64,000 bases of DNA, from NCBI GenBank assembly GCA_964019135.1, contig OZ025255.1:39896811-39960810 (forward strand), read 5' to 3'. The position numbers were made by a program, and so were the translations under genes. A model generated the notes under the pieces. It searched no databases and was not told where the DNA came from. It saw only the letters and a program-made list of their open reading frames with translations. Source of the DNA: Arenicola marina. Its lineage: Eukaryota > Annelida > Polychaeta > Arenicolidae. This document shows positions 25,763 through 37,203 of this stretch, piece by piece (position 1 is the first letter of the stretch; each line of letters starts with the position of its first letter).

Positions 25763-26593
25763 ACCTGGATAAAAAGCTGTGTTCCTGCAGTTCCCATGTA
25801 GCATATAAGAGTGACATTAACACTTGTATGTGTTTTTATTTGGGATTTTATGGACAGCAGATCTGTAATATTACTTTTGTATCTGACGAGAGAGCCATTT
25901 CATTTTCATTCCCTTTGTGAATTTAATTTGATAATTTGTCCTTGTAGTGCACGTTTACATGAATCGTCCAGCAATATTCATAAAGCGGCACAATAGCCAT
26001 GTGATAATTTATCAGAATGTAGACATGGCAAGTTGCTGGTTGTCCTACAGGTTTTAAAAAGTGTTGCTTACGAATATTATTGGCACCGTTGGAGTCTGTT
26101 TTAGTTGTATCGATCCCATTCCAGTCTGTCCGCTAGACTTACCGCAAATGCTAATACACCTGTATTGGAGTTCTTATTTACTTGAACATCAAGGAGATGT
26201 TAAGTTAACCAAGGTACGTTTAAGTACATGCGGCCAAATATTGTCGAAGTTTTGTGTTTCATGTTGATCAGTCAGATTCTCAGGCAAATCTTTAGTTAGC
26301 CTTATTTAATGGATATTTTATTTGCATTCAAGCGTATTCAATGTGGGCAGGTTTACTGCTATTTAATTTAATTTACGTGAGTGCGCTTAATGTACTTGAA
26401 AGTAACGCAGAAGCGTTGCGGAGTTATTTCCGTCCATGGATGACAAGTTTTTTTTCAGGCTGCTGTTTCGTTTTGTTACATGTAGCAGGCTACATGTTAT
26501 GACAAGAATAAAAAACATAATACCATCCAGCTATGTGATATATTTCTTACGAACATTTGATGCTTAATATCTCATGAAAACGTTCGCCTTCAG
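25763..26593. other. Element B spacer between its two genes (left part)
   Basis: AT-rich 3' region of Harbinger B ORF1 up to the target duplication CAG (26,591-26,593) of element A. No gene seen. Confidence 0.6.
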
Positions 26594-27120
26594 TGGCCTA
26601 TTTCACGTACATCTGTCAGCTCTTAGCCGTCTAGCTCTCCTTAGCCGTCTACGGTAAGCCGTCTAAGCTTCTAGCCGTCTAAGCCGTTTCACGAACGTTT
26701 TTGTTAGCCGGCTTACCGTAGACGACTAAGCGTAGTCGACTAACCTCGTTCTCAACCGTTGCTAGGGGTTGCGCGGGGAATCCCCCGTGGGGATTCCGTG
26801 TTTGTGCGATTGTCGTCTGCTAAGAAACAACTTCTTTTTCAACCATGGCTGAAGCACGCAAACCAAATTTTACGATAAACAAAGAGCTGTTTTTGGTGAC
26901 GGAAGTGCAAAAAAAAAAGCTGTCATAGAGGGAAAATTTTCGCCAGGACTGACCAAAAAACACAAGCAGGCAGCCTGGCAAGAGGCTGCAGACGCCTTGA
27001 AAGCGTAAGTATGCAAATCTGAAACAAAGTTTAGTTGACATTCCAAGTTCAAGGTTGTAATCTTGCATGCGCTCAACAATCACTGACGTAATAATAGCGC
27101 CTTTCTCCAACTGTCTGCCG

Positions 27121-27140
27121 GGAGGGGGGGGGGGGGGGAG
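27121..27140. repeat. Poly-G tract in intron
   Basis: A long G run with one A lies in intron 1 of Harbinger A ORF1, and a second lies at about 27,297-27,310. Such tracts recur throughout the window and are likely slippage-prone. Confidence 0.7.
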
Positions 27141-28969
27141 GGGGTCACTACATGTCTAAATTTTGGGTGGGAATTTCGGTGTGGGCCCCTTGAAAATGTT
27201 CCACCCAAAATGCATAGCTCCTTCGGGCGCGTGGACTCCGATGCGCAGGTGGGGCAAGACTTATGCAAGACGACGTGTAGCTAGTAGGGGTATATAGGGG
27301 GGGGGGGGGGTCGTGCCCCAAGATCACAAAGAATAATTTTATTTAAGTGTATTCCCACGTCACAACAAATTAGCATTCCCCCATGTAAAGAACGGGGCGG
27401 ATACGAAATTAATCCCCATTCAAGGCTATTGAATATTAAAATTCCCAGTTAACGTTTAATGAAAATCCTTGATCACGGCTGTGTCGGCTAATATACCTCA
27501 TTCCCAGTTCAAGAATTATTTTCCTCTTTCCCTGTTCATGATGAAATGAAAAGCCCATTCCCGAGGAACAGAAATAACCCTTGCACCCACCACCTCCTAT
27601 ATACTTCATGTTCATTTAGCCCTCGGCCTAAAATATCAGTTCAAAGAGGATATCATACATGTACCAAAAAATACTCTCATGTATTCATCGAACAGCATAA
27701 ATATACAAATAAGCTTATATACAAAAAATACTCTCATTATAATCTGTTCTTTAATGTAGAGATAGAGAAATGGTACCATATATTGATTTTATTTTTCACA
27801 AGTAGATCTAGTTAAAATATCGCATTTGACATGGTACATATATATATATATAAGTACTTTGTTCAAAATCGACGTGTTTAAGATTTTATTGCTTTGGCAT
27901 TGTAGAAACTACACTCAGGTGAAGAGAAGTGGAGAGGAAGCGAGGAAGAAATACAAGAATATTTTACAATCAGGTATGTTTGCAGTGCATATGGACGGAT
28001 TGATGGTTAATCATAAGTGTACACATATTTAATGTTTAAATGTTTTATTCAAGAGCTAGGCCATGCTGCATACTGAGTGATAAATGTTAGGCCTACTGTA
28101 TGTTTAACAAAACATTTGAAACATTTGTGAGTACCTTAACCGCCCCTTACCCCCTAATAAAAAAAAACTATGCTTGTGACAGTTATGACAAAGTGATCAT
28201 GTTATACACTGCAGCGAAAAAAAGAGCTGATGCGGCGAAGCACCCCAAAACCGGCGGTGGGAAGCAGGAGCCACCCCTCACTGCGGCAGAGGAGCTGGTG
28301 CTTGCCGGCTTGCACGGCAGACCGGTGCTCGACGGGTTGGTCGACGGCGTCGACACCGCTGAGGAAGTGGCACCCACTGCGGCGGCGCAAGTTCTTGACT
28401 TGCCAATCCACATCGGTTAGTAGCCACGTCTTGACTTATGCAAGACGATAATTAGTCGACGATCTTTCAACTTAAAACGACTATAAGTTTACTAATCTTA
28501 AATATTCTCGACTGAAAACACGGGCTATTCATAATAAAATTCCTAGTTTGTCTTTATATATTCAGACAACAAAGGCATGTTAAGCTTGGGGGTCCGTGGC
28601 GCCCAGACATGCCCCGTCGCTCCACCCCCATCCTCGCTCGGCTGGCAGCCCCAAGTAGGGAGCGTGCTGCAGAAGTGCCTCCAGGAAAGTCAGGAGGATG
28701 AGGGGCAGCAGCAGGAGGAGGAGAAGGAGGAGGAGGATGCGGGCGCCAGTGCACTGCCGACCGTGACTAAGGTGTGACATATTACACAAAGGTCTCTATC
28801 AATTTGCCTTGAACAAGAAACTGCTATATTTAAAGGTGTAAATATCAATGATGCCTTTATATGATATTCATATAGTTGATTCATATACATGATACATATT
28901 TTAATTAAATAGGAAACTGCGTGTCATGATGCACTGATATCTTAGGGTACGGTTGATTTATAAAATTGT

Positions 28970-29080
28970 TGTACATATATACATATTATACATATATGTA
29001 TACATATAAAACATATATCATAATATAATTATACTATATATATTATATAGACCTATGTATATTATATAGATGTATATATT
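28970..29080. repeat. AT-rich (TA)n-like low-complexity block
   Basis: Alternating TATATA/CATATA sequence with several short palindromes lies in intron 4 of Harbinger A ORF1. No function suggested. Confidence 0.7.
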
Positions 29081-29881
29081 GTAAGGTTTCGTTATTCGGA
29101 CACCTTTCGCTCGCGACACCACTCTAACAAACAGATGCAACAACGTAGTCCATTTTTCTTGAGTTTATTTTCTTTACACCAATCCATGCGCTCTCCTGAC
29201 TGTCTCTGATATTCCCTGTCTCTGTCTGATCCTTGTCACCCCCCCCCCCCCCCCGGTCTCTCTGTCTGTCCTTTTATAAGTCAAGCCCCGGGTCCCCCCA
29301 CCCCCTTGGGACACCCTGGCACCATCCCGCTACGTTTAACCTCGCGGGGCCCGTCCCACCCCCCTGGAACACCCTGGCACCGGCAGAGCTTCTGCCCCCC
29401 CCCCCCCGGGAGTACCCTGGCTACATCCCGCGGTCGCTCCACCCCACCCCGATCCTCGTACTGGGCGACCTTTACCGCTGGACCCCTCTCCCCGCGTGTG
29501 CCTTACCCAGCTACCAGACCCGCATCTCCACTACGCCCTCCCCACTACGGTTCCCCTACAATATACAATTTGGTTTTATAATATTTCATTTCACAGGTGG
29601 AAAGGCCCAGAAAAAGGAAGACTGCCGACCTAAACGAAGAGTGGTCTATCTACCTTAAGCAGGCGACGAGGACAGCGAGGGCACAGGAAGAGCTGTGCTT
29701 GCTGAAGGCCAAGGTCCTCAGAAGGGACCTTGGATTGATTGAACCAGGTAAAAGTTAAAATACACAATGAAAGGCGCTCAACCAGTTAGTTATGAGAATA
29801 GTAGGTAATATCAGCTTTATATAGATGTATATATACAGAAAATATTGTCTTGTTAATCATCAACTTATTGACTTAACTGAA

Positions 29882-32404
29882 TCAACTGAAATATGTACGG
29901 GCGATGTGTGCACGGAACGCAGCACCGTCATTAATATTGTTGTTTTCGGGCGGCAGCTGCGCATCCCCTTCCACATCAATGTCCTCGTCAAACCTAATGT
30001 CATTACGTAAACAAGCGATATTGTGCAAGACAAAACAAGCGGATATTACTGTAACAGAACGTTCTGGAGTCACTCGAAGAAACCTAAGACATGGGAAGCG
30101 GTTCTTAACTATTCCAAACGTTTGCTCAATGCGCACACGTGTTTGGCAATGGGCTTTGTTGAAATTAACTTGGTGGGGTTCCGTGGGGTCAAAAAATGGA
30201 GTTAATAAATAATTTTTGCATGCGTATCCAGAGTCACCCAACAGGATGCCATTCGGTGGGTCTGAAATGGAATGAAAATGTATTAATATCAATATCGTAG
30301 TTTTCAATAACTTCAAAACAGTTATTTTTTTATTTCCTTGATGCGTTAAAGGCATAAAATAGGTTGTGGCAATACATTAACACAAAACACGGCAATAAGG
30401 ATATAAAAAATACAAATTTCTCCCATCGAGACATGAATACCTTCAACTGACTTTTTTTACACAAGATACACTGTTCGTTTGTTATGTGATATTTTAGCTT
30501 GGATAGATAAGAATTTAGCCTGATAGGTTCAGATTTACCTTTACATACGTGAACATAATAAATATAATAATAAAGTATGATTTGTGTCATATGTTTCAGA
30601 TGCAGAAGCCTGAATCCTGATGTCAAGGAGTTTATTGTTTGGGTTTTATTTAAAAGTTAGGTGGCATAGATTATAATAAAGAAAAGACATGCACCTCATT
30701 ACGTTTGATTATTTGATTTCTTTTCAATAAACAGAATGTTGCCTTCATTCCAAAGTTAAATAACTTTTTTAAGTAAATACAGTACCTTGCTCGAACTGTC
30801 TGCCAATGGCTGACTCTCGGAATATCCTCGAGTCATGGACAGAGCCAGGCCAGCGGATTACGGCATTAACTAGCAAGTATTTGTGGTCACATACGGCCTG
30901 CAACATACATATTACTGCTAAATTGCTGCTCTAAAATGGTAGATAATTTTTTTTATTCATCAAGTAAAATTGGCGATTAATTGTTTATTTGCACATAAAA
31001 TTGATATGCCTGAAAGAGTAAAAGATTAGATAACCTTGTACAAATGATTTTCTTCTTTTATATGCAGTAAAATCACTTTCCAAGCTTATCTACCTTGTTG
31101 TGCCTCGTAGACTTAAGATAAATTTATTGATAAACTTTGACAAATTAAGAAAATAAGAGTTGTAAATTCGGCGCCAATTACTATTTTTACTACATATAAA
31201 CTATGTGGAACTTTACTTAAAATTAATAAGATTTTATGGTAGCATAATGAAGAGATAATTAATGCAATGGGTTAAAACATTTCGGTTTATTATGAAATAG
31301 CTTGCCGAGTTAAATACAAAAGGAAAATGCTTACTTGTACATTCATGCTATGGACACCTTTCCGGTTGACGAAGTCCGGCTCTCTGTCCCCGCTTGGTGC
31401 TATGATCGGTACATGTGTACAATCAATCGCCCCGATCACGTTGGGCATGCCTGTAATGAACCCAATCATATTTGGTCATCTGGAAAATGATATTTTCGTA
31501 TAAATATTAGATCTAGCAATATATATTACGTACAATAAAGGGACACCTGTTAAGCTGAAGATTATTGGAAAGCAGGAGTTTTTCGCCACAGTTATCATCA
31601 AAACTATCGCTTTTAAATTGAACAGTCTGCACTCATGAGTCCTGCGTTTTGCCAACAACCCATTTACCAATTTATTATGGAGTGACCGCCCGCGAACTGA
31701 CAGTTAGATGCAACATTGTTTCTTGTTCGCGCGCGCCAACATGAATGCCTTGGGCTGGCTTTGTTACTGACCGCATTCAGTTAGTAGGCTCCCAGCTGCC
31801 TCAAGTCAAATGTGAAGTGTAAACACTGTCAAATGCAGTGCCAGTGGGATAGACAAGGATATTTATAACTGAGTAGGATTATTTCATTCCTTGAGAGATC
31901 ACGTAGATCTACAGGTTGGTAACTTAGGACTTTACGTCTAAGCTTGCTCTATACAATACAGTGAGACAATTAGTAGACTGACCTGCAATTTCGCTAAATC
32001 CTTGCTTCACATGCAGACGGCGTTGTCCTTGGGGTCTTTGGATTACTTCTGGCATGATTGCCTGCAGGGCCAAACACACCCTTCTCACACACCGGCAAAC
32101 GGTAGCCGCCGACACCCGTGGGATGGTGTCCCCAACAACAGTTAAAAAAGAGCCGCATCCCAGGGAAACGTAGACAAATCAGTAACTGAAATAAAGCTGG
32201 CAAGGACATAGCCCGTCGGGTTTGGTGTGCGATCCTTTCTTCAATCAAACTTAGGATGAAAAAAATGTTTCGCCTGTTAAACCGATAGCGAGCAAACAAG
32301 GCTGTGTCTTGAAAGAAATCCACAGGATTTTCACGGTCCCGAAAAACTCGCTCGCGCCGCATGGCTCTTCGGAAGCCTTCTCTCATGATTGGAGGTGCTG
32401 CCAT
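29882..32404 (-). pseudogene. Harbinger A transposase (HARBI1-like, DDE_Tnp_4), one frameshift
   Basis: Minus-strand exons 32404-31983, 31450-31335, 30897-30786 and 30261-29882 have compatible phases. About 342 aa would result if one base were absent from exon 1. The break lies near 32,160-32,180, between LLICLRF and GCGSFLTVVGDTIPRVS. Catalytic residues are visible: D in GAIDCTHVP (exon 2), D in GDSGYACKNYL (exon 4) and E in RIEQTFGIVKNRF (exon 4), plus VHDSRIF in exon 3. An N-terminal helix-turn-helix-like part (VSAATVCRCVRRVCLALQ) precedes them. The enzyme cuts and joins element ends at 3-bp targets. Start ATG 32404 was chosen because the slightly longer frame opens with GTG. It converges with ORF1 and ends 123 bp past the ORF1 stop. 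Confidence 0.8.
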
Positions 32405-32676
32405 GTTGAAAAACACTGTCGTCTGCTTGTTTAGACGGCTACGAGGATCCTTAGCCTCCTCGTTAGCAGGCTAAGCTTAGTCGACTAACCTTAGTCGACT
32501 AAACGCTTCGTGAAATGCGTTTTTGTCTTTAGTCGACTAGCGTTAGACGACTAACCCCCCGTAGCCGACTAAACTATGTACGTGAAATAGGCCACAGGAG
32601 TAATTTGAGTGTGAAACATACAATCAATCAGATACATTTACTGCGCAACACACCTACTGCCCCACGAGTCACATAT

Positions 32677-34781
32677 TCAACGCAGCCTTGCCACCAGAAG
32701 ATTCCTTAAAGCCACACCGTCTCCCGCGTTGCGTTCCCTGGCGACGAAATCGTCATCGGGAACTTCTTCATCTGCGACAAAACAGTCTTCCAATTCGTCT
32801 CCAGTTAAGACACACAAATTGTGCAAGATGCAGGCACTATGAATCACCATGGCGATTGCTTGTGAATCATAGAGATGAACTCTCAATAGTCTTCGAAATC
32901 GTCCCTTTAGCTGTCCAATGCTTCTTTCCACAACCTGTCTAATGCCTGATACGCGACGGTTGAACATGCGCTGTTGTGCAGTGAGCTGACCATTATCCTT
33001 GTATGGAGCTACCAACCAGTTCCTTACAGGGTAAGCAGAATCTCCTATGATAAACATATCTGGAGCAAACATCATTCCTTCTTCAGCCTGTATGTAAAGC
33101 TGGCTGTTCCGGAGCATTCTCGCATCGTGGGTACAGCCTGGCCAACCAACGAAGCTGTTCGTGATCAGCATCCGGTTGTCCACCACTACCTGTTAAATAT
33201 AACCCATAAGTTACATTATAATACATGACATTCAATATGTTAGTGACTAATAAGTCACATTGTAATAAACAATCACTATCGGTAGGTGCATGAGCATAAC
33301 GCCCACACGGTTATAATTGTACATGCCACGTCCATTTTCCTATTGCTAAACCAATTTTTGCTATGTTTCATTCTGGGTGTCCTGTTGTCTGTGACTTCTC
33401 GGGTATTTAAGTAAAAACTGCTAATACATGTATAGAAGTATACCTGCAATTGCATAGATGGGAAGCCCTTTCTGTTTATGTAGTCTTGATCCTTTTCCAC
33501 GCAGTGTGCCAATCTCACATGGGTCCCATCGATAAATCCTACAACACCAGCTATGCCTGAGTCCTGTTCAACCTCCCGTGAGACTGCCTGTTGGCGTTGT
33601 CGATCTGGCCACTGAATTGTCTGAAACGAGAATATAAACGTGAATGTGATATTGTTATTTATAATGTCGCCATCAATTAATTTCACGATATATAGTTCCC
33701 CCTCGTGGAAAGATAACATTCAGAATAATGTGGAATATATTGATTGATAAATACCACTGTAATTACAGAACAATCCATCGCACAACTTGAAAATATGCTG
33801 TATAACGTTATCATGGTCATGTCATGGAAAGCCAGCATTTGCAATATCCAGGACAAATTGTGTTCCAAAACAAGTCTTACATTGGAAAGATTGGTGCAGA
33901 ATGCTCTCATCACTCTGTACAGGATTGTGTGTACAGTGGACTTTGACAAGCCAAATGTCAAGGATACCTCCCTCATACTTTCTTGGTTACTCATGTACCA
34001 AATAAAAATTAAAAGCTGCTTTGTGGGGTTCACTTCCCCGCGTTCCAGAAACATTCTCTGTAGGTTGGGTCCAATCTGCTGCAGAATTTTCTCGAAAGTG
34101 TTCCTTGAGATGCGATAATGCATCTTAAAATCAACCAAGTTGAAGAGTGGTACAACCATTTCCGCATATCCTGAAATTAGGCCATTTGATCATCATACAT
34201 GCATTCAAACATTTCCAGGACAAGAAACAAAATTGCCTGTAATCTTTAATAACATATTTCTACACATGCCATTCTTCCCCTGTGTAACAGTAAGTCAGAC
34301 AACAGTGTCCAAAACATTTTCCCAAAATATTTGGAAAAGGATAAGTGTAGCCTGTAGGGGAAAAATTGCTGCATGAGCAGCTTTAAATGACACATTCATG
34401 CAGCAATCCACAATTTGATTTGTGCATGGTCATCAGCCCCTTGTCCCTCTTCTATGAAGGTCTGCCATGGGGTTGAACTTTTAAGGAAAAGGCCATGCTG
34501 ATAATTATATGGTCTATTTGAAGCTGTAGTGGGTAGGGTAGTAATATGTAGGCCGCTTTTAGACTATATAGTAAGCTTATATTGCCATTAGGCCTAGTGG
34601 TCTTTATCACAGTTGTAATGTGGAAATCATATTTACCGTGTATCTTGGGAACGCTGTCCCTCCTTTCTTGTCCGTTGAATGTGCACATCGCACTTAGCAT
34701 GTGTCTTATTTGAGCAGCCGCCGCATCGCCTTCAGTGTTGAATACTTCCCGCAAGAACCCAAAAGTTGTTATTTCCGCCAT
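32677..34781 (-). CDS. Harbinger B transposase (HARBI1-like, DDE_Tnp_4), intact
   Basis: Four exons, 34781-34637, 34170-33881, 33620-33444 and 33189-32677, join exactly in phase with GT-AG sites to give 374 aa without stops. The N-terminal part has an HTH-like region (FEKILQQIGPNL and LTFGLSKSTVHTILYRVMRA). The DDE domain shows D in GFIDGTHVRL (exon 3), then NRKGFPSMQLQ, PGCTHDARML and the second D in GDSAYPVRNWLVAPY (exon 4). E lies in VVERSIGQLKGRF, followed by the usual ACILHNLCV block. The length matches typical PIF/Harbinger transposases (350-450 aa). It starts 128 bp inside the right TIR end. With every catalytic residue and splice site present it is a candidate active enzyme. It shares little with transposase A beyond the catalytic blocks, so A and B are different lineages. 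Confidence 0.88.
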
Positions 34782-34908
34782 GGCACAGATTGACGATTGT
34801 CAACCCTTTTCGACTATCCCGCGTTCGGCATAAAGCTGTAATGCGCAGGCGCAATGGCGAAATCTAGGTCAAGAAATAGTCGACTAGCTGTCGCTTGCGA
34901 ACGAGGCC

Positions 34909-35737
34909 CTCGTCAACTTAGATCATGTAATGTGGAGTGTTGTGATACCTAATAATTTCAGAACGCACTAAATAACGTTATCGAAAAAATATCGTCACTA
35001 ACTAGAAAGGTGGAAGGGCAATATATATACGATATCCGTACTGTATTGGCTCTGGTTTTCCATAGCTTGCCCCCCCCCCCCACCCCTCATCCCAATATCT
35101 ACCATAATGGCATCCTAGATCCTAGGTCTGCCCCTGCACGGGGTGGAGACCATGGCCCGTAAGTTCGAACGACGGGGGCCAAATATTTTGCCCCGCTCCT
35201 ATTCTAGGGCGAAATATTTTGCCCCCTGTGTTTCGAACTTACGAGCCCATGTAACTATCATGTAGGCCTATACCCTGCGTATGGGTGGACACTTTCGCAT
35301 GTCACACCGGCTATGGTGTTGCACGGGGCCGCCGTCAAGCGAGTGTGGGAAGACTTGGGTAAGTGATCGGCAGATTGATACCAAAGATATTAGTACACCA
35401 AGATAGGTCATACGGCGATTTCCTTGTAATTGTTCTCCGGTGGCGCCGCCAAGCGGTGAGCGCGTAGTGTTGCACAGTGCCGCCGTCAACAGGCATCAAC
35501 TTCAAGTTTTTTTTCTGCCATAAATTGCGCGAATTCGCGAAAGAAATGTCCAGGAATGTCGTTTTTCAGATTTTCCAAGGAAGAAGAAAGATGGAACCTG
35601 CTTCTTGCATTAATTTTATCAATCACGGATATCGTGCATCGATTATCACCTCCACAACTACTGGCAATTCTCTATTATCGCCCACGACGAAGCGGGCTAG
35701 TGAAGGCCAGAAAAAGCACCACCCCCGCTGGTTCCCC
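34909..35737. other. Intergenic region with a 40-bp-arm foldback
   Basis: No gene is supported. At 35,154-35,248 an inverted repeat pairs GGCCCGTAAGTTCGAACGA with its near complement ending ACTTACGAGCCC; both arms include a CAAATATTTTGCCCC-type word. The phrase GTGTTGCACxGxGCCGCCGTCAA occurs twice (about 35,316 and 35,469). Confidence 0.6.
35154..35248. repeat. Inverted repeat, about 40-bp arms
   Basis: The left arm contains CCCGTAAGTTCGAAC and AAATATTTTGCCCC. The right arm contains the complements in reverse order, GGGCGAAATATTTTGCCCCC and TTCGAACTTACGAG. A loop of roughly 15 bp separates them. A foldback MITE or cruciform-forming sequence is likely. Confidence 0.75.
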
Positions 35738-36050
35738 TGACACCTGTGCTAAATAATTATGTAGTTGTAGTCTTATTATAATCGCTAACAAGCAGCAAAA
35801 TTATCAGCAAGTTATGGAAACCAGCCCCCCCCCCCCCCCCAAGTGACACCTGTGCTAAATAATTATGAAGTTGTAGTCTTATTATAATCGTTAACAAGCA
35901 GCAAAATTATCAGCAAGTTAGGGAAACCAGCCACCCCCCCCCCACCACTGACACCTGTGCTAAATAATTATGAAGTTGCAGTCTTATTATAATCGCTGAC
36001 AAGCAGCAAAATTATCAGCAATTTACCAAAACCACCCCCCCCCCCCCACC
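35738..36050. repeat. Three tandem copies of a ~105-115-bp unit
   Basis: Each unit begins TGACACCTGTGCTAAATAAT, continues GTCTTATTATAATCG and AACAAGCAGCAAAATTATCA, and ends in a poly-C tract of 9-17 C (about 35,827, 35,934 and 36,036). The units differ by a few substitutions and in C-tract length. No coding potential. Confidence 0.9.
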
Positions 36051-36883
36051 CAAAAAAAGCAAAACAAAAAAAACAGTAGACTGCCAGTGAATGACGTTCT
36101 CGAAATATATATATATATAACGCCTTGGTGGCACTAAAAGCTAGGCCTAATCATTGCCGCATCAACACTACAAAATTACACATATTTAATGTCAAATATA
36201 CCTGAAAGCATGAAGGGATACCACCAGGCTTTACATCAACTCGATTAATAGCGATCATCGTATTTTTAGTTACCGGGGCGCCGCTGATCACGCAGACTGC
36301 GTTAGCGTCAGCGCAGTGGCAGCCCAACGTTACGCGCTCGCCGCATAGCGGCGCCACTACTCGCCGCATACACATTTTACAATGGGCGCGCGCCGTATGA
36401 CCTATCTTGGTGACAAAAGCCTATTAAAGTTGAGGTTCTATATATTTTTCTGCACAGTAGTAATCAGCATACAAAATATTCAATACGAATAGCTGACAAA
36501 TTTATATCGGACACGCTCTGTGAGTCTATCTACAGTTTGTCATGGAAACCGTTGTATTTTCATAAAGTATATAAATTATAATATACAGACGTGAACATGC
36601 ACTCCTATGTCGGATCCATACGGAAATTATCGAGCACTTATTTCTGTAAACCGTCCAGACATACATTTTATGCAACCATCCATAATCACACACAAATGTA
36701 GTCAGTGGCAAATCCAGCGTTGGGGGGGGGGGGAGGGCTATTGCGGCTTAAGCCCCCCCACCCCCTCATCAAGGCGCAGACCCCCCCCCGCCCCCGACAG
36801 GTTTAGCCCCGAAGACTAAAAAAGTCTATCCCAGGACCAGCAACGTGATGCTGAAGAAGTCATAACATGCTATAACAAACTAT
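36051..36883. other. Intergenic; flank of the Gypsy element
   Basis: Contains a (TA)n tract near 36,105-36,118 and a G/C-rich MITE-like segment at about 36,703-36,835 (from AGTGGCAAATCCAGCG to GGTTTAGCCCC). The last four bases, CTAT (36,880-36,883), are the target duplication of the Gypsy element. Confidence 0.6.
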
Positions 36884-37203
36884 TGTAACGCACAAGTGGT
36901 CTGTCCGGTCAGGATGGCAGCAACTGTTACGTTACGAAAGCAAAGAGAACGACAGCTGTGAACTTCTATCTTTTATTGAACCTGTTTTTGGCAGGACCGA
37001 GGTTGTCTTAACTAACGCGTAGGCTACTCAAGTGGATGCCCTTGTCTTCACGGCGTAGGCTTACGAACATACAAGCATAGCTAAAATACCCTTGCCAACC
37101 CTCAGTAAGTTGGTGCCCAACTACAACGTCGTATCCTGTGAGATTCCGTGCGTATTGAGGTAATTCCGTGCGGTTTTACATTCCCGTATAAGTAAGTGTA
37201 ATT

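Larger units (their letters stand above)
26845..29758 (+). pseudogene. Harbinger A ORF1: Myb/SANT-like DNA-binding protein, one frameshift
   Basis: Exons 26845-27004, 27906-27973, 28215-28415, 28566-28771 and 29597-29758 have matching phases and good GT-AG sites. They would give about 265 aa, except that the 10-A run at about 26,909-26,918 in exon 1 is one base short and leads to TAG. The N-terminal domain (FTINKELFLVTEV, then VIEGKFSPGLTKKHKQAAWQ and, across the first intron, RSGEEARKKYKNILQS) has the layout of Myb_DNA-bind_5/NAIF1-like proteins. After it come a TGGGKQEPPLTAAEEL segment, a Gln/Glu-rich tract in exon 4 and a basic C-terminal helix (ERPRKRK, then LKQATRTARAQEELCLLKAK). The role is probably recognition of the element's ends. 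Homopolymer slippage or a sequencing error could explain the break. Confidence 0.72.
26594..32594. mobile_element. PIF/Harbinger transposon A, nested inside B
   Basis: The ends are TGGCCTATTTCACGTACAT (from 26,594) and its inverted complement ending at 32,594, flanked by the 3-bp direct repeat CAG (26,591-26,593 and 32,595-32,597). Length is 6001 bp. The subterminal 150 bp on each side are packed with TTAGTCGACTAA, TAGCCGTCTA and TAGACGACTAA variants, likely binding sites for its Myb-like protein. It contains a five-exon Myb/SANT-like gene (+) and a four-exon DDE transposase (-). Each gene carries a single frameshift, so this copy is probably non-autonomous now. Confidence 0.9.
22315..34908. 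mobile_element. PIF/Harbinger transposon B, complete, interrupted by element A
   Basis: The TIRs begin GGCCTCGTTCGCAAGCGAC at 22,315 and are inverted at the right end, finishing at 34,908. About 32 bp match with one mismatch and contain CTAGTCGACTA. The 3-bp direct repeat CTC flanks both ends (22,312-22,314 and 34,909-34,911), the target-duplication length expected for PIF/Harbinger. Inside are a Myb/SANT-like gene (+) and a DDE transposase (-), convergent, the standard two-gene Harbinger layout. Without the 6-kb nested element A the length is about 6.6 kb. Both genes are open throughout, so the copy may have been autonomous when A landed between them. Confidence 0.9.

Noticed and set aside
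29233..29658. 141-codon Pro-rich plus ORF in Harbinger A
   Set aside because: Spans a C-rich intron and the last exon of ORF1. Only the exon at 29,597 is supported, in a different frame.
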